Source: RH-AL1 sp965214415 (GTDB taxonomy: Bacteria; Pseudomonadota; Alphaproteobacteria; Rhizobiales; Beijerinckiaceae). From it: a DNA stretch of 64,000 nucleotides. Positions within the stretch are counted from its first letter, which is position 1. Each line of letters opens with the position of its first letter. The translations under genes were made by a program, and so were the position numbers. This document shows positions 24,721 to 33,028 of the stretch, one piece after another. Location of the stretch: the NCBI GenBank assembly GCA_965214415.1, contig CBDCBQ010000003.1, positions 3,720,001-3,784,000 on the forward strand, read 5' to 3'. The notes beneath the pieces were generated by a model. The model did not search any database, was not told the DNA's origin, and saw only the letters and a program-made list of their open reading frames with translations.

Positions 24721-25044
24721 CTAGGCTTCAAGGAGAAGCAGGCGTTCCCGCTCGCTACTCGAAGGCGATACCCCTATGCGAGGCTCATCGGCCAAAGGCT
24801 TTTGCCAGGAGCCGATAAAGCCTGCGGTCCCGATGAAGTTGAATGCGTGAGCGGTACGAATCCACTCGATCATATCTGCGCGTAGCAGGCTGTTCTGGGC
24901 AGTCACCATCGCGGTGAGATTGGCCTCGAGTGGCTCGATCTCGCCTCGAACGCCATCGATCTCATCGATTAGCTCGCGACCAAGAGCGACATCGTCGGGC
25001 TTGAAAGCGAGATCGCCGGGCCAAGAGGCGCTCGCTTTGCCCAA
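24721..25044 (-). CDS. Hypothetical protein within the cynS-ftsK island
   Basis: 107 residues from TTG 25044, beginning 31 bases after the ftsK stop. It lies between the intact and decayed copies of the ftsK 3' end. The central part (about residues 20-60, ELIDEIDGVRGEIEPLEANL) looks like a helical, possibly coiled-coil region. No signal peptide or membrane helix is seen. I do not recognise it. The TTG start and lack of a clear ribosome site make the coding status uncertain. Confidence 0.4.
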   Translation of the reverse strand: MGKASASWPGDLAFKPDDVALGRELIDEIDGVRGEIEPLEANLTAMVTAQNSLLRADMIEWIRTAHAFNFIGTAGFIGSWQKPLADEPRIGVSPSSSERERLLLLEA

Positions 25045-25074
25045 GGCATGGACGAGCGTCTCTGCCTGCTCGGG

Positions 25075-27609
25075 CTATTCCTCCTCCTCGAATGCCGGCA
25101 CGCCGCTGATCACGCGCCCGCGGGAATGGGCGAGGATCTCGCGCTTGCCGGTGTGGCTCGCGGGGCCCAGGATCCCGTCCTTCTCCATCCGCTCGATCAG
25201 CGAAGCGGCCTTGTTGTAGCCGACCTGAAGGCGGCGCTGGACGTATGAGACCGAACTTTTCTTGTCGCGCAGCACGACCTTCACCGCCTGCTCGTAGAGA
25301 TTGCCCTCGTCCTCGCCGCCGCCCATCGCGGTCTTGTCGAACACGGCGGCATCCGCGCCCTCGTCGTCCTCCGCCTCGGCGGCCTCGCCCTCGACGTCGT
25401 CGGTGACGCTGTCGAGGTAGTCGGGCTGGCCCTGCGTCTTGAGGTGAGCGACGACCTTCTCGACCTCGTCGTCGCTGACGAACGGCCCGTGCACGCGGTA
25501 GATGCGGCCGCCGCCCTGCATGTGCAGCATGTCACCCTGGCCGAGGAGCTGCTCGGCGCCCTGCTCGCCGAGGATCGTGCGCGAGTCGATCTTCGAGGTG
25601 ACCTGGAAGGAGATGCGGGTCGGGAAGTTCGCCTTGATCGTGCCGGTGATGACGTCCACGGAAGGCCGTTGCGTCGCCATGATGAGATGGATGCCCGCCG
25701 CGCGCGCCATCTGCGCGAGGCGCTGGATCGCGCCCTCGATGTCCTTGCCGGCGACCATCATCAGGTCGGCCATCTCGTCGACGATGACGACGATGTAGGG
25801 GAGCTTGGTCAGGTCCATCGCCTGCGCCTCGGTGACGGGCTTGCCCGTCTCCCGGTCGAAGCTTGTCGTCACCTGCATCATGATCGTCTCGCCGGCGGCG
25901 GCGGCCTGGCCGACGCGGGCGTTGAAGCCGTCGATGTTGCGGACGCCGAGCTTCGACATCTTCTTGTAGCGGTCCTCCATCTCGCGGACCGCCCATTTCA
26001 TCGCGACCACAGCCTTCTTCGGGTCGGTCACGACGGGCGTCAGCAGATGCGGGATGCCGTCGTAGACGGACAGCTCGAGCATCTTCGGATCAACCATGAT
26101 GAGCCGGCATTCCTCCGGCTTCAAACGGTAGAGCAGCGACAGGATCATCGTGTTGATGGCGACCGACTTGCCCGAGCCGGTGGTGCCTGCAACCAATAGA
26201 TGCGGCATCTTCGCGAGCTCGGCGATCACCGGCTCGCCGCCGATCGTCTTGCCGAGCGCGATCGCCAGCTTGTGCTTGGACTCGTCGAACGCCTCGCTCT
26301 CGACCATCTCGCGGAAGTACACGGTCTCGCGACGCTCGTTCGGCAGCTCGATACCGATCGCGTTGCGGCCGGGCACGACGGCGACGCGGGCCGACAACGC
26401 CGACATCGAGCGGGCGATGTCGTCGGCGAGACCGATCACGCGCGACGACTTCATGCCGGGCGCGGGCTCCAGCTCGTAGAGCGTGACGACCGGGCCGGCG
26501 CGCACGTGGATGATCTCGCCGCGGATGCCGAAGTCTTCCAACGTCGTCTCGAGCAGGCGGGCGTTCTGCTCCAGCATCTCGGCGGTGAGCGCGATGCCTT
26601 CGGGCTTACGCGGCTCGGCGAGCAGATCGACCGAGGGATAGATCCACTCGATCGTCGGCGCCGGCTTCGACACGACGCTCGGCTTCGCGGCGACGACGGC
26701 GGCAACGGCGGCGACTGACACCGCGGGCGTCTGCACCGGCGGGACCGGCGCCTTGGGCCGCACGGAGACCGCGAAGGGCTGCTTGCGCGCGGCCGGCTGC
26801 GCGGCCTCCACCAAGGGTGCCAGTATCCGTTCCAGATCGTTGGCGGGCAGCGGAAGGTCCGCCGCGAAACCGCTCAGCATGCGCAGGCGCCACGGAAAGC
26901 CGTAGCGCGTCTCGAAGGCAACCTGTTCCTCGATGCTCAAGTCCGCAACCTCGTCCAAGACGTCGATGTCGAATTCGGGGCCGTCGATCTGGTCGAGATC
27001 GATGGGCAGTTCCTCCGGCGCGATCGCGATGCCGGCGCCGGCGATCGCCGCCGTCTCCTCCGCGGCGATCGGCTCGATCGGATGTTGGCTCGCGCGGACG
27101 CGCCGCAGCAGATGGTCGGGCGTGCGCATGTAGCGGACGCCGGGCATGGAGAAGAACGGCTTCTGCCAGAGCGGCACCTCGGCAGAGGCCGGGTGGACGG
27201 CAGGCTCGAGCGACGCGCTCGGCGCGATGGTCATTCGCCCCTCGGGGCGTAACGGCTGTGGCGTCGGGCGAGCCAGCGGCTTCGGTGCAACGGGTGGAGT
27301 ATACGGGGCGTCGAACACCGGCAGCCCGGTGACGGCATCGCGGTGCGTCGGCTCGGCCCGCGGGGTCGGCGCGGGGATGTTCATCACGCGCTCGATCTCG
27401 ACGCCGAGCGGGTTCGGCCCGAACGCGGCGAGCCGCGTGCCGTTGGGCCAGCCCGGCTCGTGGCGCCGGCCGACCTTGTCTTGCGCGCCCAGGTTCTCGA
27501 TCAGCGCGACAAGGAGGCGGCTCAGCGCGCGCGCCCCGGACAGGCCCGCCTCGCGCAGCAGTCCCTCGCGTGGGCGAGCGGGAAGGGCGCGACTTGGGGA
27601 AGGACGCAT
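25075..27609 (-). CDS. ftsK: DNA translocase FtsK/SpoIIIE family, without N-terminal membrane domain
   Basis: About 844 residues from ATG 27609. After a long Pro/Ala-rich low-complexity linker (about 50-380) come the alpha domain (GIRGEIIHVRAGPVVTLYEL), the RecA-like motor with Walker A GTTGSGKS near residue 474 and Walker B IVVIVDEMADL near 608, and the gamma winged-helix that reads KOPS sites (YVQRRLQVGYNKAASLIERM near 795). It pumps chromosome ends during division. The four membrane helices normally found at the N-terminus are absent: the first 60 residues are polar. The frame is open further upstream to 27924, but that part overlaps the CDGSH gene and has no family similarity. This may be a soluble paralogue or a gene whose 5' end was lost. 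Confidence 0.88.
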   Translation of the reverse strand: MRPSPSRALPARPREGLLREAGLSGARALSRLLVALIENLGAQDKVGRRHEPGWPNGTRLAAFGPNPLGVEIERVMNIPAPTPRAEPTHRDAVTGLPVFDAPYTPPVAPKPLARPTPQPLRPEGRMTIAPSASLEPAVHPASAEVPLWQKPFFSMPGVRYMRTPDHLLRRVRASQHPIEPIAAEETAAIAGAGIAIAPEELPIDLDQIDGPEFDIDVLDEVADLSIEEQVAFETRYGFPWRLRMLSGFAADLPLPANDLERILAPLVEAAQPAARKQPFAVSVRPKAPVPPVQTPAVSVAAVAAVVAAKPSVVSKPAPTIEWIYPSVDLLAEPRKPEGIALTAEMLEQNARLLETTLEDFGIRGEIIHVRAGPVVTLYELEPAPGMKSSRVIGLADDIARSMSALSARVAVVPGRNAIGIELPNERRETVYFREMVESEAFDESKHKLAIALGKTIGGEPVIAELAKMPHLLVAGTTGSGKSVAINTMILSLLYRLKPEECRLIMVDPKMLELSVYDGIPHLLTPVVTDPKKAVVAMKWAVREMEDRYKKMSKLGVRNIDGFNARVGQAAAAGETIMMQVTTSFDRETGKPVTEAQAMDLTKLPYIVVIVDEMADLMMVAGKDIEGAIQRLAQMARAAGIHLIMATQRPSVDVITGTIKANFPTRISFQVTSKIDSRTILGEQGAEQLLGQGDMLHMQGGGRIYRVHGPFVSDDEVEKVVAHLKTQGQPDYLDSVTDDVEGEAAEAEDDEGADAAVFDKTAMGGGEDEGNLYEQAVKVVLRDKKSSVSYVQRRLQVGYNKAASLIERMEKDGILGPASHTGKREILAHSRGRVISGVPAFEEEE

Positions 27610-27818
27610 GGGCACGCTCGACGCGACGGGTACCAGCGAAGAGTAAAGTTCGAGCGTTAAAATAGTGCTGTCGTTGACCAGTGAGGTCGGCGGCAGGCCG
27701 GCGCCGGACGGTATGGCGGGCAGGGCGTAAAGACAGAGGCGGCCACCCTGGACCTCTTCCAATCCGCGGCCATAATGCCGCAGCCCCGGCGCAGCCCGGT
27801 CGACAGCCGGAGGTTCAG

Positions 27819-28061
27819 ATGCCCGATGAACGTGTATGTGCCGGCGAGGAGCCGATCGCGGCCGACGTCGAGGAGGGCGAGCTGTACTATTGGTGCACCT
27901 GCGGCCGCTCGAGCATGCAGCCATTCTGCGACGGCTCGCACGCCGGCACGAGCATTCGGCCGCTCGCGTGGATGTCCGACCGGACCGGCACCGTGCTGAT
28001 GTGCACCTGCAAGCTCACCAAGACGGAGCCGATCTGCGACGGGTCGCACGACGAGATGTAG
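27819..28061 (+). CDS. Double CDGSH iron-sulfur domain protein
   Basis: 80 residues carrying two mitoNEET-like 2Fe-2S sites. The first uses C26, C28, C37 and H41 (CTCGRSSMQPFCDGSH); the second uses C62, C64, C73 and H77 (CTCKLTKTEPICDGSH). The ATG at 27819 sits seven bases after GGAGG, a strong ribosome site. Such small proteins bind redox-active, transferable clusters; the bacterial role is poorly defined. It is divergent from ftsK and just upstream of the glycerol regulator. Confidence 0.92.
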   Translation: MPDERVCAGEEPIAADVEEGELYYWCTCGRSSMQPFCDGSHAGTSIRPLAWMSDRTGTVLMCTCKLTKTEPICDGSHDEM

Positions 28062-28253
28062 CGATCGGGACGACTGGCAGGTTCGGTCTTTTCGCCGTAG
28101 GATTGCCTCCGATCGGCACGGCTTCGTGCTCGCCAACCCAAGATCGCCCGTCTGCCACGCGACCGTCCAACGCCCACCGCGACCAAACCACAGCCCGAGT
28201 CAAAGCCCGAGCCGCTGGGCGTCGAGGCGCGCCGCGAGGGGATCGTCGCCGCC

Positions 28254-28973
28254 GTGCGCCAGCGCGGCTTCGCGACGATCGAGGCCCTTGCGGCGGCGTT
28301 CGGCGTCACGGTGCAGACGATCCGGCGCGACCTGAACGAGCTGTCGGCCGAGGGCCGCCTGGAGCGATACCGTGGTGGCGGCGGCCTACCCTCGTCGGTC
28401 GAGAACGTCGACTACGCGGCGCGGCAAATCACGCTGCCGGAAGAAAAGCGCCGCATCGGCCGCCTGGCGGCGAGCCGCATCCCGGATCATTGCTCGGTCT
28501 TCATCGACATCGGCACGACTCCCGAGGCGGTGGCGCGCGAGCTCGTCGGCCATGCCGGATTGAGCGTCGTCACCAACAACCTGCATGTCGCGCTGACCCT
28601 GTCGCGCGAGACCGAGTTTCGCATCGTGATGGCCGGCGGCACGGTGCGAAGCGGCGACGGCGCCGTGCTCGGTCAGCAGACCTGCGACACGCTCGGTCAA
28701 TTTCGCGTCGATTACGCGGTCATCGGGATCTCCGGCATCGATGTGGATGGCACGTTGCTCGACTTCGACACCGAGGAGGTGCGCGCGACGCAAGCGATTC
28801 TTTCGCATGCGAAAACCGTGTTTCTCGTCGCGGACCACACCAAGTTCGCCCGCCGGCCAATGGTGAAGGTCGGCTCGCTGACGCAAGTGCACACGTTGTT
28901 CACCGACCTCCCGCCGCCCGACGCCGCTGAAACGCTGATGCGCGAGGCGGGCGTCGTGTGCGCCCTGGCCTGA
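28254..28973 (+). CDS. glpR: DeoR-family regulator, GlpR-like (start codon uncertain)
   Basis: The product has a DeoR winged helix (FATIEALAAAFGVTVQTIRR), a hinge and a sugar-phosphate sensor domain (DIGTTPEAVARELV near 85, VTNNLHVALTLS, VADHTKFAR). Placement before glpD-glpK-glpF supports a glycerol-3-phosphate-responsive repressor. The first canonical start in frame is GTG 28254, but that removes the first helix of the DNA-binding domain. In-frame codons upstream encode its expected sequence, EARREGIVAAVRQRG. The frame is open back to 28101 yet contains no ATG, GTG or TTG, so the gene must use a rare start (CTG 28215 is one option) or carry a 5' indel. Confidence 0.85.
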   Translation: MRQRGFATIEALAAAFGVTVQTIRRDLNELSAEGRLERYRGGGGLPSSVENVDYAARQITLPEEKRRIGRLAASRIPDHCSVFIDIGTTPEAVARELVGHAGLSVVTNNLHVALTLSRETEFRIVMAGGTVRSGDGAVLGQQTCDTLGQFRVDYAVIGISGIDVDGTLLDFDTEEVRATQAILSHAKTVFLVADHTKFARRPMVKVGSLTQVHTLFTDLPPPDAAETLMREAGVVCALA

Positions 28974-29020
28974 GCGCCGTCGAAACAACGAAACCGCGGG
29001 TGGCTATTCCCAACGGGGGA

Positions 29021-29036
29021 TGTTCGTTTACGAAAA
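29021..29036. promoter_or_regulatory. GlpR-type operator upstream of glpD
   Basis: TTCGTTTACGAA (29023-29034) is an inverted repeat of the TTCG-N4-CGAA form reported for GlpR of E. coli, flanked by ATG and A-rich bases as in that consensus. It lies about 50 bases before the glpD start, where a bound repressor would block transcription. Confidence 0.72.
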
Positions 29037-29084
29037 CGACATATATCCATGTTCAGACGCTATTCCGCGATTTAAGTTCGCCCC

Positions 29085-30578
29085 ATGGACCAAACCTACG
29101 ATCTCCTCGTCATCGGTGGCGGCATCAACGGCACCGGCATCGCACGTGACGCGGCTGGCCGCGGCCTGCGCGTGCTCCTCTGCGAAAAGGGCGACCTCGC
29201 GGAGGCGACCTCCTCGTCCTCGACGAAATTGATCCATGGGGGCCTGCGTTACCTCGAATATTACGAGTTCCGCCTGGTTCGCGAGGCCCTGGCCGAACGC
29301 GAGCGCCTGCTGAAGATCGCGCCGCACATCATCTGGCCGCTGCGGTTCGTCCTGCCCCACGACAAGGGTCTGCGCCCCGCCTGGATGCTCCGGGTCGGGC
29401 TCTTCCTCTACGACCACCTTGCCCGTCTGCGCAGCCTCCCCGGCTCGAAAAGCGTTCGCTTACGAACATCCCCGATGGGCGAGCCGCTGCAGGACCGGCT
29501 GGTCAAGGGCTTCACCTATTCGGACTGCTGGGTCGAGGACAGCCGGCTCGTCGTGCTCAACGCGATGGACGCCCAGGCGAGAGGCGCCGAAATCCGCACG
29601 CGCACCGCCGTCGAGAGCGCCCGGCGCCAAGGCGACGCCTGGCAGGCCACATTGCGCGGGCACGGCGGACCCGAGACGGTGCGCGCCAAGATCGTGATCA
29701 ATGCCGCCGGTCCGTGGGTGAGCGAGACGCTCGGCGGCACGCTCGGCGTCAACGCCGATGCCTCCGTGCGCCTCATCAAGGGCAGCCACATCGTCACGAA
29801 GAAGCTCTACGAGGGCGACCAGGCCTATATCCTGCAGAACCCGGACAAGCGGATCATCTTCGCGATCCCCTACGAACGCGACTTCACGCTGATCGGCACA
29901 ACGGACGTGCCGCACAAGGAGGCACCAGGCCCGGTGCGCATCTCGCCGGAGGAGACGAGCTACCTCTGCGAGAGCATCAATCGCTTCTTCAAGCGCCAGA
30001 TCGGCCCGGACGATGTCGTCTGGTCCTATTCCGGCGTGCGGCCGCTGTTCGACGATGCCGCGAAGAACGCCTCCGCCGTCACACGAGATTACGTGCTCGA
30101 CATCCATACAGCCGACGGGGCGCTGCCCGTGCTCTCCGTCTTCGGCGGCAAGATCACCACCTATCGCCGCCTGGCCGAGCACGCGATCGAGAAGCTCGAG
30201 ACATACCTGCCGGCCTTGAAGCCGGGCTGGACGGCGGATGCGCCGCTGCCCGGCGGCGACATGGCGGATTTCGATGCCTATCTCGCCGCGTTCCGGGCGC
30301 GCCACGCCTTCCTTCCGACCGCCCTCGCGACGCGCCTCGTGCGCGACTACGGCACGCGGGCCGAGCGCATTGCCGGCGGCGCATCGAACCTCGCGGACAT
30401 GGGCGAGGACTTCGGCGCCGGCCTGACCCGCGCCGAGGTCGATTACCTCGTCGCAAACGAATGGGCCGCGACCTCGACCGACATCCTGTGGCGGCGTTCG
30501 AAGCTGGGTCTTCGTCTGTCGCAATCGGATGTGGCCCGCCTCGATAGCTATCTCGAAAAGCATGCCGCCGCGGCATAA
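29085..30578 (+). CDS. glpD: Aerobic glycerol-3-phosphate dehydrogenase
   Basis: The 497-residue membrane-associated flavoprotein oxidises glycerol 3-phosphate to dihydroxyacetone phosphate and passes electrons to quinone. The FAD-binding Rossmann motif LLVIGGGINGTGIARDAAGR is at residues 6-25. The substrate region SSSSTKLIHGGLRYLEYYEF follows at about 45-65, and the C-terminal DAO_C domain ends the protein (RAEVDYLVANEWA near 450). It is followed by glpK after ~60 bases. Regulation by GlpR is suggested by one operator upstream and a second inside the coding sequence. Confidence 0.96.
   Translation: MDQTYDLLVIGGGINGTGIARDAAGRGLRVLLCEKGDLAEATSSSSTKLIHGGLRYLEYYEFRLVREALAERERLLKIAPHIIWPLRFVLPHDKGLRPAWMLRVGLFLYDHLARLRSLPGSKSVRLRTSPMGEPLQDRLVKGFTYSDCWVEDSRLVVLNAMDAQARGAEIRTRTAVESARRQGDAWQATLRGHGGPETVRAKIVINAAGPWVSETLGGTLGVNADASVRLIKGSHIVTKKLYEGDQAYILQNPDKRIIFAIPYERDFTLIGTTDVPHKEAPGPVRISPEETSYLCESINRFFKRQIGPDDVVWSYSGVRPLFDDAAKNASAVTRDYVLDIHTADGALPVLSVFGGKITTYRRLAEHAIEKLETYLPALKPGWTADAPLPGGDMADFDAYLAAFRARHAFLPTALATRLVRDYGTRAERIAGGASNLADMGEDFGAGLTRAEVDYLVANEWAATSTDILWRRSKLGLRLSQSDVARLDSYLEKHAAAA
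29454..29467. promoter_or_regulatory. Second GlpR-type operator inside glpD
   Basis: GTTCGCTTACGAAC is a perfect inverted repeat with 5-base arms and the same TTCG-N4-CGAA core as the upstream site 430 bases away. GlpR in E. coli also uses operators inside coding sequence for looping repression, so a second functional site here is plausible. Confidence 0.6.
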
Positions 30579-30640
30579 GGCTGACTAACCTTCATCCCGT
30601 GAACGGGAGAGGGAAAAAAAGAAACGTTGGGAGAAAAACC

Positions 30641-32143
30641 ATGGCCGAATTTGTCGGCGCGATCGATCAGGGCACGACATCCTCGCGCTTCATCGTCTTC
30701 GACAAGCGCGGGGCCATCAAGGCGGTGGCGCAGCGCGAGCACGAGCAGATCTTCCCGAAGCCCGGCTGGGTCGAGCACAATCCGCAAGAGATCTGGCACA
30801 ACACGCAACTCGTCATGCGCGACGCCTTGAAGAAGGCCGAGATCGAGCCGAAGAACCTCAAAGCCATCGGCATCACCAACCAGCGCGAGACCACGCTGAT
30901 CTGGGACCGCCACACCGGCGAGCCGCTGTACAACGCGCTCGTCTGGCAGGACACGCGTAACGATGCGCTCGTCGCCAAATTCGCCAAGGACGGCGGGATC
31001 AATCGCTTCCGCAAGATCACCGGGCTGCCGCTCGCTTCCTATTTCGCCGGGCTGAAACTCCGCTGGTTGCTCGACAACGTAAAGGGTGCGCGCAAGAAGG
31101 CCCGCGCCGGCGACGTCTTGTTCGGGACGATCGACACCTGGATGATCTGGAACCTGACCGGCGGCAAGGACGGCGGCCTGCACGTCACCGACGTCACCAA
31201 CGCCAGCCGCACGCAGCTCATGAACCTGAAGACGCTCGCCTGGGACGAGTCGATGCTGCGCGCCTTCGACATCCCGCCCGACATGCTGCCGGCGATCCGC
31301 TCGTCGTCCGAGGTCTACGGCGAAAGCAAAGCCCCCTTCGAGGGCGTGCCGATTGCCGGCGTGCTTGGCGACCAGCAAGCGGCTTTGTTCGGCCAGACCT
31401 GCTTCGAGCCAGGCGAGGCGAAGAACACCTACGGTACCGGCTGCTTCGTCTTGATGAACACCGGCGAGAAGCCGGTGCAGTCGAAGGCGGGCCTCGTGAC
31501 GACGCTCGCCTACAAACTCGGCGACGCGAAGCCGATCTACGCGCTGGAAGGCTCGATCGCGGTGACCGGCTCCCTGGTGCAATGGTTGCGCGACAACCTC
31601 GGGCTCATCAAGGAGAGCGGCGATGTCGAGGCTTTGGCGCGCAGCGTCGAGGACAATGGCGACGTCTATTTCGTGCCGGCCTTCTCCGGTCTGTACGCGC
31701 CGCATTGGAAGGAGAGCGCGCGCGGCATCGTCGCCGGACTGACGCGCTACGCCAACAAGGGCCATATCGCCCGCGCCGCCCTCGAGTCCACCGCCTACCA
31801 GACCCGCGACGTGTTGATCGCGATGGAGAAGGATTCGAAGATCCCGATCAAGGAACTGCGCTCCGACGGCGGTATGGTCGCCAACGATCTCCTCATGCAG
31901 TTCCAGGCCGATATCTTGGACGTGCCGGTCGTGCGCCCGAAGATCACCGAGACGACGGCGCTCGGCGCCGCCTACGCCGCTGGTTTGGCAACCGACTATT
32001 GGAAGAGCACGGTGGAGCTTTCGGACAACTGGGGGGTCGACCATCGCTGGCATCCGAAGATGAAGGCCGCGGCGCGTGACGCGCTCACGTCGTCTTGGTC
32101 GAAGGCGTTGAAGCGCAGCTTCGATTGGAAGGACGAGGAGTAG
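30641..32143 (+). CDS. glpK: Glycerol kinase
   Basis: 500 residues. It phosphorylates glycerol with ATP to give glycerol 3-phosphate, trapping glycerol that enters through the facilitator encoded next. The N-terminal phosphate loop DQGTTSSRFIVFD is at about 8-20, the glycerol-contacting NQRETTLIWDR near 82, and the FGGY family C-terminal motif near 405 (ELRSDGGMVANDLLMQFQAD). ATG 30641 follows GGGAGA. It is the middle gene of glpD-glpK-glpF. Confidence 0.97.
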   Translation: MAEFVGAIDQGTTSSRFIVFDKRGAIKAVAQREHEQIFPKPGWVEHNPQEIWHNTQLVMRDALKKAEIEPKNLKAIGITNQRETTLIWDRHTGEPLYNALVWQDTRNDALVAKFAKDGGINRFRKITGLPLASYFAGLKLRWLLDNVKGARKKARAGDVLFGTIDTWMIWNLTGGKDGGLHVTDVTNASRTQLMNLKTLAWDESMLRAFDIPPDMLPAIRSSSEVYGESKAPFEGVPIAGVLGDQQAALFGQTCFEPGEAKNTYGTGCFVLMNTGEKPVQSKAGLVTTLAYKLGDAKPIYALEGSIAVTGSLVQWLRDNLGLIKESGDVEALARSVEDNGDVYFVPAFSGLYAPHWKESARGIVAGLTRYANKGHIARAALESTAYQTRDVLIAMEKDSKIPIKELRSDGGMVANDLLMQFQADILDVPVVRPKITETTALGAAYAAGLATDYWKSTVELSDNWGVDHRWHPKMKAAARDALTSSWSKALKRSFDWKDEE

Positions 32144-32147
32144 CGCC

Positions 32148-32879
32148 ATGCAATCCCCCTTCCTCGGCGAACTCCTGGGCACGATGGTGCTCATCATCCT
32201 CGGCGACGGCGTCGTCGCCGGCGTCCTCCTCAAGGAGTCCAAGGCCGAAGGCGCGGGCTGGATGGCGATCACCACCGCCTGGGGCTTCGCCGTGATGTCC
32301 GGCATCTTCGTGTCGATCGCGACCGGGTCGAAAGACGCGCATCTGAACCCCGCCGTCACAATCGCCTTCGCGATCGTCAGCGGCGATTACTCGAAGATGC
32401 TGGTCTACATCCCGGCGCAGCTCATCGGCGGCTTTCTCGGCGCCGTCGTCGTCTGGCTGCACTACCTGCCGCATTGGCGCGCGACGGAAGATCCCGACTT
32501 GAAGCTCGCCTGCTTCTGCACCGGGCCGGCGATCCGCGATCTCAAGGCAAACTGGCTCAGCGAGGTCATCGGCACGATCGTCCTGATCGTCGTCGTCGCC
32601 GCCATCGCCTCGAAGGCGGTCGGCGCACCCATGCCGCTGCAGCCGGGCTTCGCGCCCTATCTCGTCGGGATGCTCGTCTGGGTCATCGGTCTGTCGCTCG
32701 GCGGCACCACCGGCTACGCGATCAATCCCGCGCGCGATTTCGGCCCCCGTGTCGCCCACGCGATCCTGCCGATCCACGGCAAAGGCGGTTCGGATTGGGG
32801 CTACGCGCCGATCCCGATCATCGGCCCGGTCGTCGGCGCGGTGGTGGGCGGGCTGATCGTCATCGCGCTGGGGATCTGA
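32148..32879 (+). CDS. glpF: Glycerol facilitator (MIP family channel)
   Basis: 243 residues with six membrane segments and two half-helices ending in the selectivity motifs N67-P68-A69 (HLNPAVT) and N193-P194-A195-R196-D197. Aspartate after the second NPAR is typical of glycerol-conducting aquaglyceroporins rather than water-only channels. It lets glycerol diffuse across the inner membrane to GlpK, whose gene ends four bases upstream. Confidence 0.95.
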   Translation: MQSPFLGELLGTMVLIILGDGVVAGVLLKESKAEGAGWMAITTAWGFAVMSGIFVSIATGSKDAHLNPAVTIAFAIVSGDYSKMLVYIPAQLIGGFLGAVVVWLHYLPHWRATEDPDLKLACFCTGPAIRDLKANWLSEVIGTIVLIVVVAAIASKAVGAPMPLQPGFAPYLVGMLVWVIGLSLGGTTGYAINPARDFGPRVAHAILPIHGKGGSDWGYAPIPIIGPVVGAVVGGLIVIALGI

Positions 32880-32894
32880 GACCAAATCCTCCAT

Positions 32895-33026
32895 CCGTCA
32901 TTGCGAGCGAAGCGAAGCAACCCAGAGCCGCGAGCGAAGCGAAGCAACCCAGAGCCACGGGCTACCGCTCGGCCTGGATCGCGGCGTCGGCCCCTGGGTT
33001 GCTTCGCCTTCGGCTCGCAATGACGG
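32895..33026. repeat. Dispersed inverted-repeat element, copy 2, with internal 27-bp duplication
   Basis: This has the same arms as the element at 3254-3350: a left arm starting CCGTCATTGCGAGCGAAGCG and a right arm (32995-33026) ending CGGCTCGCAATGACGG. The left arm contains a tandem duplication of 27 bases (32905-32931 and 32932-32958) that differs at one base. It lies between the convergent stops of glpF and the M14 peptidase, where the hairpin could act as a transcription barrier or mRNA end stabiliser. Confidence 0.85.
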
Positions 33027-33028
33027 CC

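Noticed and set aside
24711..24740. Similarity to the 3' end of cynS (QQLGFKE in translation)
   Set aside because: Only about 20 bases agree, on the strand opposite to the surrounding ftsK-like remnant; chance is more likely than a duplicated cynS end.
27610..27924. N-terminal extension of FtsK to 27924
   Set aside because: The extra residues have no FtsK similarity, no membrane helices, and overlap the well-supported CDGSH gene on the other strand.
28126..28335. Overlapping frame starting GTG at 28126 as the start of glpR
   Set aside because: It is out of frame with the DeoR domain and encodes an Arg/Ser/Pro-rich sequence without similarity; it would need a frameshift.
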